A stretch of DNA of 64,000 bases, taken from assembly GCF_040712315.1 (NCBI RefSeq), contig NC_134020.1, forward strand, positions 37,130,751-37,194,750. The letters are read 5' to 3'. Every line of letters starts with the position of its first letter. The first letter of the stretch is position 1. A program made the translations under genes and the position numbers. The notes under the pieces are model-generated. The model was not told the DNA's origin, searched no databases, and saw only the letters and a program-made list of their open reading frames with translations. The DNA is from Castanea sativa (taxonomy: Eukaryota > Streptophyta > Magnoliopsida > Fagales > Fagaceae). Below, piece after piece: positions 35,432-45,362 of the stretch.

Positions 35432-36225
35432 AAGAATCAAACAGAAACTTGGTTAAGTGCAGTCCTCGGACCACAAACCTTGTGGAAATTGATGTCTTGT
35501 CATTTGTTAAAACAGAACCTTAGTTATGCCGGGTCTTCGGACCTCCTACTTTGGGAAAATTAACATTTGAAGTTACAATTTTAAGAATCAAACAGAAACT
35601 TGGTTAAGTGCAGTCCTCGGACCACAAACCTTGTGGAAATTGATGTCTTGTCATTTGTTAAAACAGAACCTTAGTTATGCCGGGTCTTCGGACCTCCTAC
35701 TTTGGGAAAATTAACATTTGAAGTTACAATTTTAAGAATCAAACGAAACTTGGTTAAGTGCGGTCCTCGGACCACAAACCTTGTGGAAATTGATGTCTTG
35801 TCATTTGTTAAACAGAACCTTAGTTATGCGGGTCTTCGGACCTCCTACTTTGGGAAAATTAACATTTGAAGTTACAATTTTAAGAATCAAACGAGAAACT
35901 TGGTTAAGTGCGGTCCTCGGACCACAAACCTTGTGGAAATTGATGTTTTGTCATTTGTTAAACGAGAACCTTAGTTATGCGGGTCTTCGGACCTCCTACT
36001 TTGGGAAAATTAACATTTGAAGTTATCACTTTCAAGAATCAAACGAAACTTGGTTAAGTGTAGTCCTCGGACCACAAACCTTGTGGAAATTGACGTCTTG
36101 TCATTTGTTAAACGAACCTCGGTTATGTTGGGTCTTCGGACCTCTTTCTTTTGGTAATTTGACTTTTTAAGTTATAACCTTTAAGAATCAAACGGAGAAT
36201 TGGTTAAGTCTTATCTTGACCACAA
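35432..36225 (+). repeat. ~150-bp tandem array inside Tat element, 5 full copies plus part of a sixth
   Basis: Units start at TAAGAATCAAAC near 35432, 35582, 35733, 35881, 36033 and 36182. Each has CTTGGTTAAGTG, CCTCGGACCAC, GGAAATTGATGTCTTGTC, GGGTCTTCGGACCTC and GGGAAAATTAACATTTGAAG. Copies 1 and 2 are identical as far as I can see. Copies 3-5 differ chiefly at ACAG/ACG/ACGAG, GCAG/GCGG and GCCGGG/GCGGG. Such arrays between pol and the 3' LTR are known in Tat elements. Confidence 0.95.
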
Positions 36226-36659
36226 CTTTTATCAAAGTCATTCCCTTATTATGTACGGATGTTAATGCGTTACGCATTTTATTAACTCGGGTCTTACATC
36301 TTGCTAGAAACGAGCTATGCATTACAAGGGTTTAATCGTTATATGAGGCCCTCTCTTCTTCTTAATCGAGGCATTGTTCAAATATATTAACCACGTCACC
36401 TTTTATTGAATCTTTAATAATATACGCATGATTATGTGGAAGTTATGATTGTGCAATCCTTGGAGTTAGATTTGTGTACTCGAGAAACTTTTCTTTGTGA
36501 CTTAATGGGAAGCTTTTGTAATAAGTACAAAAAGAATAAAGTAAAAATAGATATAACCCAGTGAAAAGCAAACGAAATTGTTCTTCATTAATGCGGTTAA
36601 ATGTACATTACATATATAATTCAAAAATAGAAAAAGAGAAGTCCTAAAGATAAGTCCTA

Positions 36660-39191
36660 AGCCTTTGGAGGGGGTCTGAGAGATGCTTGGTGCCCTCGGT
36701 CTTTCTCAACTCCGGCTCAAAAGGAGTCGAACTTGCTTTCCTTTATCTGCCGTCTTCGTTGGAGGGACGTTGGGTTCCACTATCTAGCTCAAGTCCTTCT
36801 CTGCATCCCCTTCTCCTTCCTTCTCTTTGTTGGAACCGAGAGGGTTACGTAGGATCGGGACTTCCGTGGGACCACTTGGAGGTAGAAGCGAGGAAGAGTT
36901 GTCTCGAGGGTAGGAGTAGCGAGCGGGAGCCTCTTCAATCTCGTATTTCTAGGGAAGCCAAACGTTCTCGGACTTCCTCGGATCCGAAGATTGGGGAACT
37001 CTTGCTACGTTTAAAGCTTCCCCCATACTTTTGACGGTATTCGCGGCATAAAGCCGCGAACTCCTCTCCCACTCATTGCTCCTCTGTGGTTGCTACCCCT
37101 TCATCGAAACTTACCTGTTTGGCAGCGTAGAGAGAGAGTTGGAAGGAACTGGCCTCTTTCTTCACCAACTCCAGTTCCTTCTTTAGATCCGAGCACTCCC
37201 TTTGAGTTTGGGAGAGTTCTTCATCTCTTTCACGAAGGAGCTTGCGCTGTCCTTCTATCTCGGGTCTTCATAGTCTTCAAGTTTGACTCGACCCCATTTT
37301 TCTCTCTCCTCGGATCGGCCACCTGCGAGGTCCAGCTTCTCATTCTCAGCAAGGGCTGTGCCCAAAGACTTCTCAGTCTCCATCCTGATTTCGAGCTCAG
37401 TTCTGGCTATTTTCCGAGTGTCTTCAATAAACTTCTCAGCTACAAAGACCTCCTAAATAGCCTGTAACAAAGTATGATGGAGTTAGAAACAAAAAAAAAA
37501 AAAAACAAACAAACTTACTTATAAATATTGTTAAAAGAGAAACACTTACCAGCGCTAAGTCTCTTTTTAGGGAGAGGAATAGTTGTGGCTGGCCCATTTT
37601 TTCCAAGGTCTCCATGTCCTTGGGCGGCGGGGAGAGGGCGTTCTAAGACCTCGGCCGGGTGGTGGGCATGGCCTTGTTGGACCGCCCTTATGCGGAAGCT
37701 GGCAGGAGATGGGTGCGCCGTCCAGTCTTAGATCGGGGGACCAGGTGGTCGGTGCTCGGCGCACTTCAGCCTCGTCCCCGAATTCCCCGACTTCAACCGA
37801 GCGGGCCCTACCCTTGCCCTTGTCCACCTTCTGCTGCTGGGCCGGTGGGAGTTGTTGCCGTGGTTTCTTGGGGTCTTTATTAATCGTCCCCTCGTTATCC
37901 CCCTTCCTCTTCTTCTTTGGATCCTCGGCCGGAAGTTTTGGCTCAGCTGGAGGAAGGGGAGGTGGTAAGGATGGGGGAACTTGAGACGTCCCCCTCTTTT
38001 TCTCTGCAACCTTAGCAGCCCTATTGGTGAGGAGACCCTCCATTCTTCCCATGTCTTCTTCAAATTCTTCCTCGGGAAGGGCAACCACAAACCCTGCAAT
38101 TCCAGAGGCCTCGGTAGCTTCTTCCTCCTCGTCGGAAAGTACCACAAACTAGTTCCCGCAAGGTCTCTCGGTGTCTTCGAGATGGAATTGATCTATCTCG
38201 TCGTCAAGTGTGTGTGAAGAGGACACCTGCTCTTCTGGAACGACAGTTGCTTGTGAGTGCACAGCAAGGGGAACTGCTGCTATTGGCCGGTTGTACAAAA
38301 TGGTGTTAGGAGCGTCCGGGAGGTCGCGGTCGTCCATAAAGTGGGGCCGAGCTACGTTTATCTTCCTTCGTCTTCGGTCGCCCGCAATTATGGCATTCTC
38401 TATCTCCTGGAAGTCTTTGGAAAGGGGGGTGTACCCTAGAATAAGGTGGGCAGCCCGAAGTTGTAGGTCTTCACTAACGAACACCTCGGAGCGAAGTACC
38501 CGGTTTAGATCTCCGATGTTACAGTGACTCAGACGAGGACGCACGTGCTGCTTATCTGCAAAAAAGACGTCAAAACAAACAAACCTGGTCAGATTCACAC
38601 AGATATTTAACAAATTTAAGTAAGTACGAATACGCATTTAAATGTGTTAGGAGAAGTTGTGTTGTGGGGAGATTAATCCTACGGCGTCGCACCTGGATCC
38701 CCCACTCAGGCGGCGGTAGAAGCCGTTGTGCCAGTTCACAGACACGATCAAGTAGTCGTCCTTCATGCCTTTGTTTGATTTGGGCAGACAGGAGATTAGT
38801 CTAACGTTGCTGGACCGAGATTTAATATAATAACCTTCCATAGAAAGTTTATGGGACTCATATAAGTACACGACTTAGTGCGATGTGATGTTTAAACCCA
38901 TGTGCTGGTTTACTGCATCTACACTACCTAGAACTCTAAAAACATTTGGGAGGCATTGATCGGGACACAACCGGTGGTTGCGAAGGTACTCCCTAGTTAC
39001 GGGTTTCATTGGAAGGGTCATCCCACCCTCTATAAAGGCTATCATAGGAATGATAACCTCTCCCTCTTTCCTAGAACCGGCCACGGCGTTGCCGGGCGGT
39101 ATTTTAGTCCTACATCGGCGGGAATACGGTATTTGGCCCTAAAGCCTTCCATCCCGGCGGCGGTATCAACTAGGCACTTAAACTTACCCAT
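36660..39191 (-). pseudogene. Antisense accessory gene of Tat element (Transposase_28-like plus coiled coil)
   Basis: Protein encoded against the direction of gag-pol. ATG at 39191 (MGKFKCLVDTAAGMEGFRAK). Exon 1 then carries VIIPMIAFIEGGMTLPMKPV, RLCPDQCLPNVFRVLGSVDA, YIKSRSSNVRLISCLPKSNK and DDYLIVSVNW, resembling the family Pfam calls 'putative gypsy type transposon' (Transposase_28). An intron ends at TTTTTTGCAG (AG 38557-38556). Exon 2 (38555-37550) has DKQHVRPRLSHCNIGDLNRV, a Pro/Lys-rich nuclear-signal-like part, and KDMETLEKMGQPQLFLSLKR before donor GTAAGTG. Exon 3 (from 37461) is a coiled coil (MEKEKSL-type heptads: IARTELEIRMETEKSLGTAL). Several stops and shifts break it. Function is unknown. 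Confidence 0.8.
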
Positions 39192-39680
39192 TGGAAAAGA
39201 ACGAAAGGTTAGACTCTAAAGGGGGAGTGTTTACGAAGACGGCAGTAGCGTATCCGAGGAGAAAGGGTTAATAATAGAGAGAGTAAGAACTTACAAAGTT
39301 GAAGGTACGGATTTCCACGGTATTCTGCTGGTAAAGAATGATTGTTGGTGTTTTGATGGGATTGATCCCTGATGAATTAAATGAAGGCGCAGGTTCCCGA
39401 AGCGTCACGACGTGCGAAAAGGCGGCCTCGAAATTATATTTGTCCCGCCTAAAATTTCGTGGAGTAATGAGGGCCGTTGGATGCCCATCTCACCGTTGAA
39501 CGTGAGGGACAAAGTGTAACTGGTAGTATTAAATACGCGCGTTGTTCAAAATAAAACCGCCAAATGGCATCTTCTAGGACGCGAAACGATTTCCACACGT
39601 GCCATTACTCACAAAGTGAGTGGAGTAGGTTCTCGTCGGATCAAAACCCTATTTTTCTCCTCGGACGTTGAAAATTAGAG

Positions 39681-39694
39681 TTTTGAGGGGCTAT
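39681..39694 (+). promoter_or_regulatory. Polypurine tract of Tat element
   Basis: TTTTGAGGGGCTAT stands directly before the 3' LTR and is the expected second-strand priming site. Purine content is modest. Confidence 0.7.
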
Positions 39695-40438
39695 TGTGGG
39701 GGGCAAAAAGATCCTGATGAGAATATGGGCCTTTTGGGCCGTGTTAAGGAAGGCCGACACACTCTGGGTTTAGAATTTGTTGGTACTATGGGTCGGCCCG
39801 TACGTAGAAGTCGAGGATCCAGCGAGGGTGAACTTATCCTCGGACGGAACAGAAGAACTCGGGGTTTCGTAATAAAGATTAGGGGATGACACGGTTAAGA
39901 CCAATGGTTAAAAGGGGTAAACCCTAGAATGCCCCCGAAGCAGCGTGTTGAAGAAATGTCAAAGATAAAGGCTGCTACCTCCACATTAAAGACCACTGCA
40001 CCTACCATCTGGCCGCATTGATGGGGAAGTGACACACGAACAGTGGAAGAGAAACTTCTGGTTACTATTCAAAGGCACTGGGAAAAGAAATATCTAGGCT
40101 AAAGGGGAGGTAAAGCAACACGTGTACAAAGTATTCAAAAGAGTAGTATTTAAAGAGCAATCTAAGACAGAAAAAGGGATCTCCTTCTTTGTAACCTAAA
40201 AGAAAGAGAAAAAGAAAGAGAGAAATTATATAAGAACAGTTCTCGGCTTATGTCCGAGCAGATTGACTTATAGCATTCTTTGTTGTCTTTAAGTGTTTAT
40301 TATCTTTGGCTTGCTATTTAATCCTCAAACACTTCTAACCTGGGTTTCAAGCCCACACTCTACAAATTACATTGTTTAAGGCTCGTTGGGCCTGAGCCCG
40401 TAACTGTTCTTGGAGCCAGGTGCAATTGTGCACTTACA
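39695..40438 (+). repeat. 3' LTR of Tat element
   Basis: 744 bp; it pairs with 29259-30008 and is followed by the target duplication AGTGG. Confidence 0.95.
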
Positions 40439-40443
40439 AGTGG

Positions 40444-40909
40444 TTAATTAAAATATTTTTTTTACTGAAAATAAACTTGGTTCTTATCTTAAAATAAAGC
40501 AAATTTTAGGAAAGACAACGGAAATGATCTAATAAGACCCATATTGCAGTTTACCCTCTCTTATTCACTCTTTTTTAAGTTCAAGTTACACCTGATGAAA
40601 CTCTAAGTACTATTACATCACCCAATAACTTGTTATTGAATTCATATTTTGAATCCAACTGTTAAATTACATGTTCTATATGTTTTTAACAGCATGCCAA
40701 TCTGATGTAATTTACCATTCGATCTATAAACTTATCTTTATGCATTATTTTAAACTACAAAAACTAAAATTCAAACAATTGGTTGATGACATAGTCATGA
40801 ATCTTTGATCATATTTAAATTTTGTAAGTATAAAAAATATATGAAAATAATGTAATCCAATGTCCAATTGATCAAAATTCACATCTAATTGAAAAAATAT
40901 AAGGTGGCG

Positions 40910-40963
<54 letters not shown>

Positions 40964-41641
40964 CTAATATATATATTGCTAAATCTTTTTTAAATACTAT
41001 ATTATATAGATCTGAGTAATCCCATGGGCCATGGATGACTTTTGCAGTAATTCTTCATTTTCATAAGATAAGCTTATTAGGCAAAATGGATGGAGAGTGA
41101 GTGATGGGGAATCTCCATCACACCCACACCTTTTGACCCAAGCATATTTTTATGAGGAAAAAAAAAAGAAAAAAAGTGGAAGAGTATCTAGGATGATTTT
41201 GTTTTTACAAGTTTGCTCCTCAACCTCTTTATATATTTTTCATTTCTTTTAATAAGCCTAATCTCTTCACAATCGGTTTGTGCTTGCAAGCATTTCTTAG
41301 AAACACTGACAATCGATGATAAAAAATTTAAGGAACACATTTCGTATATATTTAATTAAGTTTGATTCAGCTAAAAAAAGTTAATTTGATTCTACACTAA
41401 GAATTTATTTAGATAAGCTTATTTTTATAATTTTTTTGTTTATTTAATTAGGTTCAAATTTTAAAATTTCTAAGTAGTTGTAATTTACGAAGTTTAAAAT
41501 CTCAACTTATTTCGTCCTCAGTATATGCACTTTTCCCCCCCTAGAAATCTCACATTTAACAATTATAAGTGTACTTTCAAAGAACTTATTTTCAAAAAAA
41601 GTAAGTCAATAAAAGCAACCTCATCCAAATATATACTCTGA
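40444..41641. other. Intergenic AT-rich spacer
   Basis: No gene seen. An (AT)n microsatellite of about 48 bp lies at 40913-40961. Confidence 0.5.
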
Positions 41642-41649
41642 ATTATATA

Positions 41650-42315
41650 CATGGTTTTGAAACTCGGACTCATTGAACAGTAAAACTCCAATTTAAGGTT
41701 TTTAAGGTCGAATCGAAGTAGAATCGGGGTCAAACCGTGATGACGTCATAATTAATTTAATAATTATTTAAATATAAATAAATATATTTAATTTGTAAAT
41801 ATTAGCAAAATTTACAAAAAATAACTTAAAAATTGAAACAAAGTACATAAAATAGTACATTATAAGGTTAATAAAAAATAGTACAACATAAATAAGCATA
41901 AAAAGAAATTTTTATAATAATCCTTTAAGAGAAATCATTTCAATTAACTAAAAACGACTTTTAAAATAAATTCATAAATTGCATAGGTATTATTCTTAAA
42001 TAAAAAGTTAATTTAGTAATATTTAATATGTTGAGAAAGATGACATAGAAGTCTAGAAACTGTAAATCATGTAAATTTAATATAAATTTAATTATATTGC
42101 ATGTTAGCTCACAAGAAGAGCACTTGGTCCATTGGTCATGGCTTCAATCTTGCTTACAAGGTGTGAGAGCTCAGGTTCGGATCTGGCAACCACATTTTTC
42201 TTTAATTTTCCCCTATTCCATTATCGGTTGAACCGGGCTTTAAAAACTAGATTTCAGTTCGGTTCCTGATTTTTCCGGTCGGACTGCCCAGTCCGGTCCA
42301 GGTTTCAAAACAGTG
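41650..42315. mobile_element. Non-autonomous hAT-type element (MITE) with 8-bp target duplications
   Basis: Perfect 8-bp duplications ATTATATA at 41642-41649 and 42316-42323. Inverted ends: CATGGTTTTGAAACTCGGAC at the left, complement of the right end CACTGTTTTGAAACCTGGAC. 666 bp with no coding capacity, AT-rich centre and GC-richer ends (GGTTGAACCGGGC, CCGGTCGGACTG). Superfamily is inferred from the duplication length. Confidence 0.85.
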
Positions 42316-42587
42316 ATTATATATTAAGGAATAAAAAATTTATTAAAAAAATGATTATATTACATTAGTTTTATAAATAAACGATAATATAGTTAATGGA
42401 TGTCATTACTGTTAAAGGATGAAGCTTGAAGAAAGCTTGAGGACAAGGCAGATAGAAAGAGGAAGGAAGTTTCAGAAATCAAGAATCAAAACAGAGCAAG
42501 CTGCATGTCGTTTTGTATATATATAGTTAAACTACGAGTAGTTTTGTATAAAATTAGTGTAATTAGTTAGTTGCTTATAGACACGTG

Positions 42588-44461
42588 TGTGAGGGTCATT
42601 TTTTGGACAATACCCAGGCCCATGTAGAAACAAGAATCCCAAAAACTTTATTTATTGTTTGGTGGACTGGGCTTGGTTTACCGCAGCTAAATGGGGGCTG
42701 ATTACGAACCAAGTTGTGCGCAAGTTACATAAATCTTCTCAAGGCAAAAAATGTGATTCCTCCTAAGCAATAAAATACCATTAAAAGTGTTTTAATACCA
42801 TAAAATGACTCTTTACTCTTACAAAATAAGTAAAATAAGTATTCATAATATTCACAATGAGAAGGACGTTGGAATAGAGTATTTTAGACTTATCTTTTAT
42901 TGCATAAACATTTAAAAGAGTTTCTTCACTTGGTACCCCGGGCGTATTGTCGTGGTACCCCAGACGTGAAATCATGGTTCCTAGGTGTATTAGGCCTGTA
43001 AGAACCCAGAATACTAATTCTATAAACTATACGATCTTTCTCCATGTTTATTATGCAATATGATCTTTTTCATGCATTTTACTGTGTGAACACTTAAAAG
43101 AGTTTCTTTACTCGGTACCCCGGACGTACTGTCATGGTACCCCGGACGTATTGGTCGTGGTATCCTTGGTGTATAAATCTTGTAATCCCAGAATGCTAAT
43201 TCTCTGATCTATACGATTTTCTCCATTATTATTATGTAATGGAGTTTTTTTCCTTTCCCTTTACTTCTATAGGTCCTGCATAAAAATACACTACACAATA
43301 CACATATCTTCAAATAATTGTTAGTTTCTTAGGTTAGAATATACATTGTAATACATAAACATATATATAAATGAATTTCATGAGATTGATTCAGCCACAA
43401 GGATCCTGGCCCCAATTCTCATAGACTTAGTGCTTTTGCACAAGACTTATAAGATTTGGAACTCAAGTCCAAGTTGCTTTGCTTGGGCATTGCCTTCCAA
43501 GATAGTTAGGTGAGGAGGATTTTTGTGAAAGAGATTGATATCTTATATGTGCATGTTTTGGCATATGTTTCTTTGGAGGCTAAGTGGTATTTTGAATAAT
43601 CTCAAGGATATGGGACAAATTCCTCCACCTTGACTCTCTTATTTTTGTTTATTTCTTTCTCTTCCTTGCTAGGCTTTTAAAGTTCTAAGAAAATGTGTTT
43701 TGAACCTTTGAACTCTTCCCCTAAATCCCCATTTTTCTCTCATCCCCACCCCCCCTTTTTGCTATTCCTTGTGTCCCTTTTATAGCAGACCGGGTCTAGT
43801 ACCCCGGGAGAGGACGTCCCAGGTCTTCTGGGTAAAACTATGTCCTCTGTGACCTGAAAAGGTGCATTGGGCAGAGGTTTAGCTTATTTAGACAATTATA
43901 ACTCAAAAGGGGCATTTGACTTTAGCTATAAATGAAAGATTCATTCTGGGAAAGTCAAGGGAATGGGTGGGCTGCTCAGTGTACTGTCATAGCTCTGTTG
44001 AAAATGACATAGCAGACCTAGTCTGGTACGCCGGGAGATGACGTCTCAGGTCTACTAGGTAAAACTATGTCCTCTGTGACTTGAAAAGGTGCATTGGGCA
44101 GAGGTTTAGCTTATTTAGCAATTATAACTCAAAAGGGGCATTTGGCTTTAGCTATAAATGAAAGATTCCTTCTTGGAAAGTTAAATGGAATGTGTGGGCT
44201 GCTCAGTGTACTGTGACAGTTTTGTTGAAAATGACAATTGAGAGGAAATTGTGGAGAGGTGTCATGCACATAGGGGAACTAAGCTTTCCATTGGTTCATG
44301 CATTCCAAGCAAATATATGAACCAAGGGAAAGTTTCGAGATCCTCCTTTCACCAAAAATCACTCCACTACCGACCAAATCATTCCTCCCTTATTATCCAT
44401 TCGGGATCCCACAGGCTTGGACCACGAGTTACAAAGATACTACCTGGTTTTGTTTTGTTTT

Positions 44462-44497
<36 letters not shown>

Positions 44498-44774
44498 GAT
44501 TTTTAATGGCTTGTTTTTTTGCTGGAAATCTAAACATACATAAAGCCTTGATATTGATTCTTCTTGCTGCATATTCTCTGGCCTAACCGAGATCCTTGCT
44601 GCATGTCCTCTAGTCTACCCGAGATCCTTGCCCGAGATCTTCTTCTTTTTTTCTTTTTTATTATTATTATTTCTTTCTTTTTTTCTTCTTTTTGGGATTT
44701 GGGCCTTCATGGTCTTTCTTAACTTCATGAATTAAGCCTTCTTTGGTTAAGGCCCATGGTCTTTCCTTACTTTT
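42588..44774 (+). mobile_element. LTR-family insertion 1 inside copia 5' LTR
   Basis: It begins TGTGAGGGTCATTTTTTGGA, the same start as the insertion at 49577, and shares GGGCTTGGT, CCGCAGCTAAATGGG and ACCAAGT with it. It contains internal duplications (42890-43250; 43785-44235) and a 36-T run near 44466. The right boundary is uncertain by tens of bases. No coding capacity; probably a solo LTR or LTR-derived element. Confidence 0.7.
42890..44235. repeat. Two tandem duplications within insertion 1
   Basis: The first pair, about 42895-43065 and 43085-43250, carries AACAYTTAAAAGAGTTTCTT and the repeated word GGTACCCCGGRCGTA. The second pair, about 43785-44009 and 44010-44235, carries AAAACTATGTCCTCTGTGAC, GGTGCATTGGGCAGAGG and GGGCTGCTCAGTGTACTGT. 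ACGT cores (GGACGTAC, GACGTC) are repeated throughout. Confidence 0.85.
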
Positions 44775-44941
44775 CATGGAATGGGATTTCTTGTGAAGTT
44801 CCTTATATTTCTGTATATAAGGAATATAGTGCTTGAATAATATATACAACACATAAGAATTCTCTCACATACTGTTTTCTCTATCACATGGTTTCCTTGA
44901 TTTCCACCATTGCTAAAGATGTATGTGCTTGAATTCTAACA

Positions 44942-44955
44942 TGGTATCAGAGCCG
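44942..44955 (+). promoter_or_regulatory. Primer-binding site of copia element
   Basis: TGGTATCAGAGCCG directly follows the LTR end; TGGTATCAGAGC is complementary to the 3' end of initiator methionine tRNA, the usual copia primer. Confidence 0.92.
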
Positions 44956-45362
44956 AGCTAGTTGAGAGCTTTCAATTCGGTACTCTCTGATTGCTAGTTC
45001 GTTTTCTCTTTGTAATTCCCTTTCTCTTTGCTTTCCTTTTGCAATTCTTAGCAAATTGAATTCAAAACTTAGGGTTTAGTAATTGAATTTTCATCCAGAT
45101 CTTGATTTAATTAGTGGAATTCAATTTCATTTCTTGTGAAAAGAACCTTAGGGTTTCTGTAATTGAACTCTCCATCTAAATCTTGGTTTGATCAATGGAA
45201 TTTAGATTCAATTCTTGTTCTGAAAATCTTGAGGTTTCTGTTAATTCTTGTCCAGAGAATCTTGAGGCTTCTATTAATATTCATGTTGAATTCTAGTTCA
45301 GAATCATTCAATCTTGATAATGGTGTATTAGTTCTTGATTAGCCAAACTCTTATTTGAAGAT

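Larger units (their letters stand above)
29259..40438 (+). mobile_element. Full-length Ty3/gypsy retrotransposon, Tat lineage
   Basis: Element of 11.2 kb with two ~745-bp LTRs (TGTGGGGGGC..GCACTTACA) and perfect 5-bp target duplications AGTGG at 29254-29258 and 40439-40443. Order: 5' LTR, primer-binding site, gag, protease, reverse transcriptase, RNase H, second archaeal-type RNase H, integrase, 150-bp tandem array, antisense gene, polypurine tract, 3' LTR. The second RNase H and the extra region between pol and the 3' LTR are diagnostic of the Tat (Ogre/Retand-like) lineage. LTRs are almost identical outside clusters of CAG/CTG/CCG differences, so insertion looks recent, yet frames are heavily broken. 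Confidence 0.95.
42410..44941 (+). repeat. 5' LTR of copia element, interrupted
   Basis: The left arm 42410-42583 matches the start of the 3' LTR. The right arm, from about 44775 to 44941, matches its last part (GTATATAAGG..CACATACATC complement and TTCTAACA). About 60 bp of the LTR centre, present at 51378-51437 in the 3' LTR, is missing or too divergent at the right junction. Confidence 0.88.

Noticed and set aside
37084..37114. Apparent GT..AG intron in the antisense Tat gene
   Set aside because: Only 31 bp, too short for a plant intron, and the stretch reads through in frame with family-like sequence.
37583..38217. Plus-strand frames of 133 and 105 residues in the Tat 3' region
   Set aside because: They lie opposite the antisense gene, whose frame shows the real protein pattern.
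43085..44235. Spaced direct repeats resembling a CRISPR array
   Set aside because: Long degenerate tandem duplications inside a plant LTR insertion; no uniform repeat-spacer pattern and no cas genes.
44942..44955. Possible tRNA-like match
   Set aside because: It is the copia primer-binding site, complementary to a tRNA end, not a tRNA gene.
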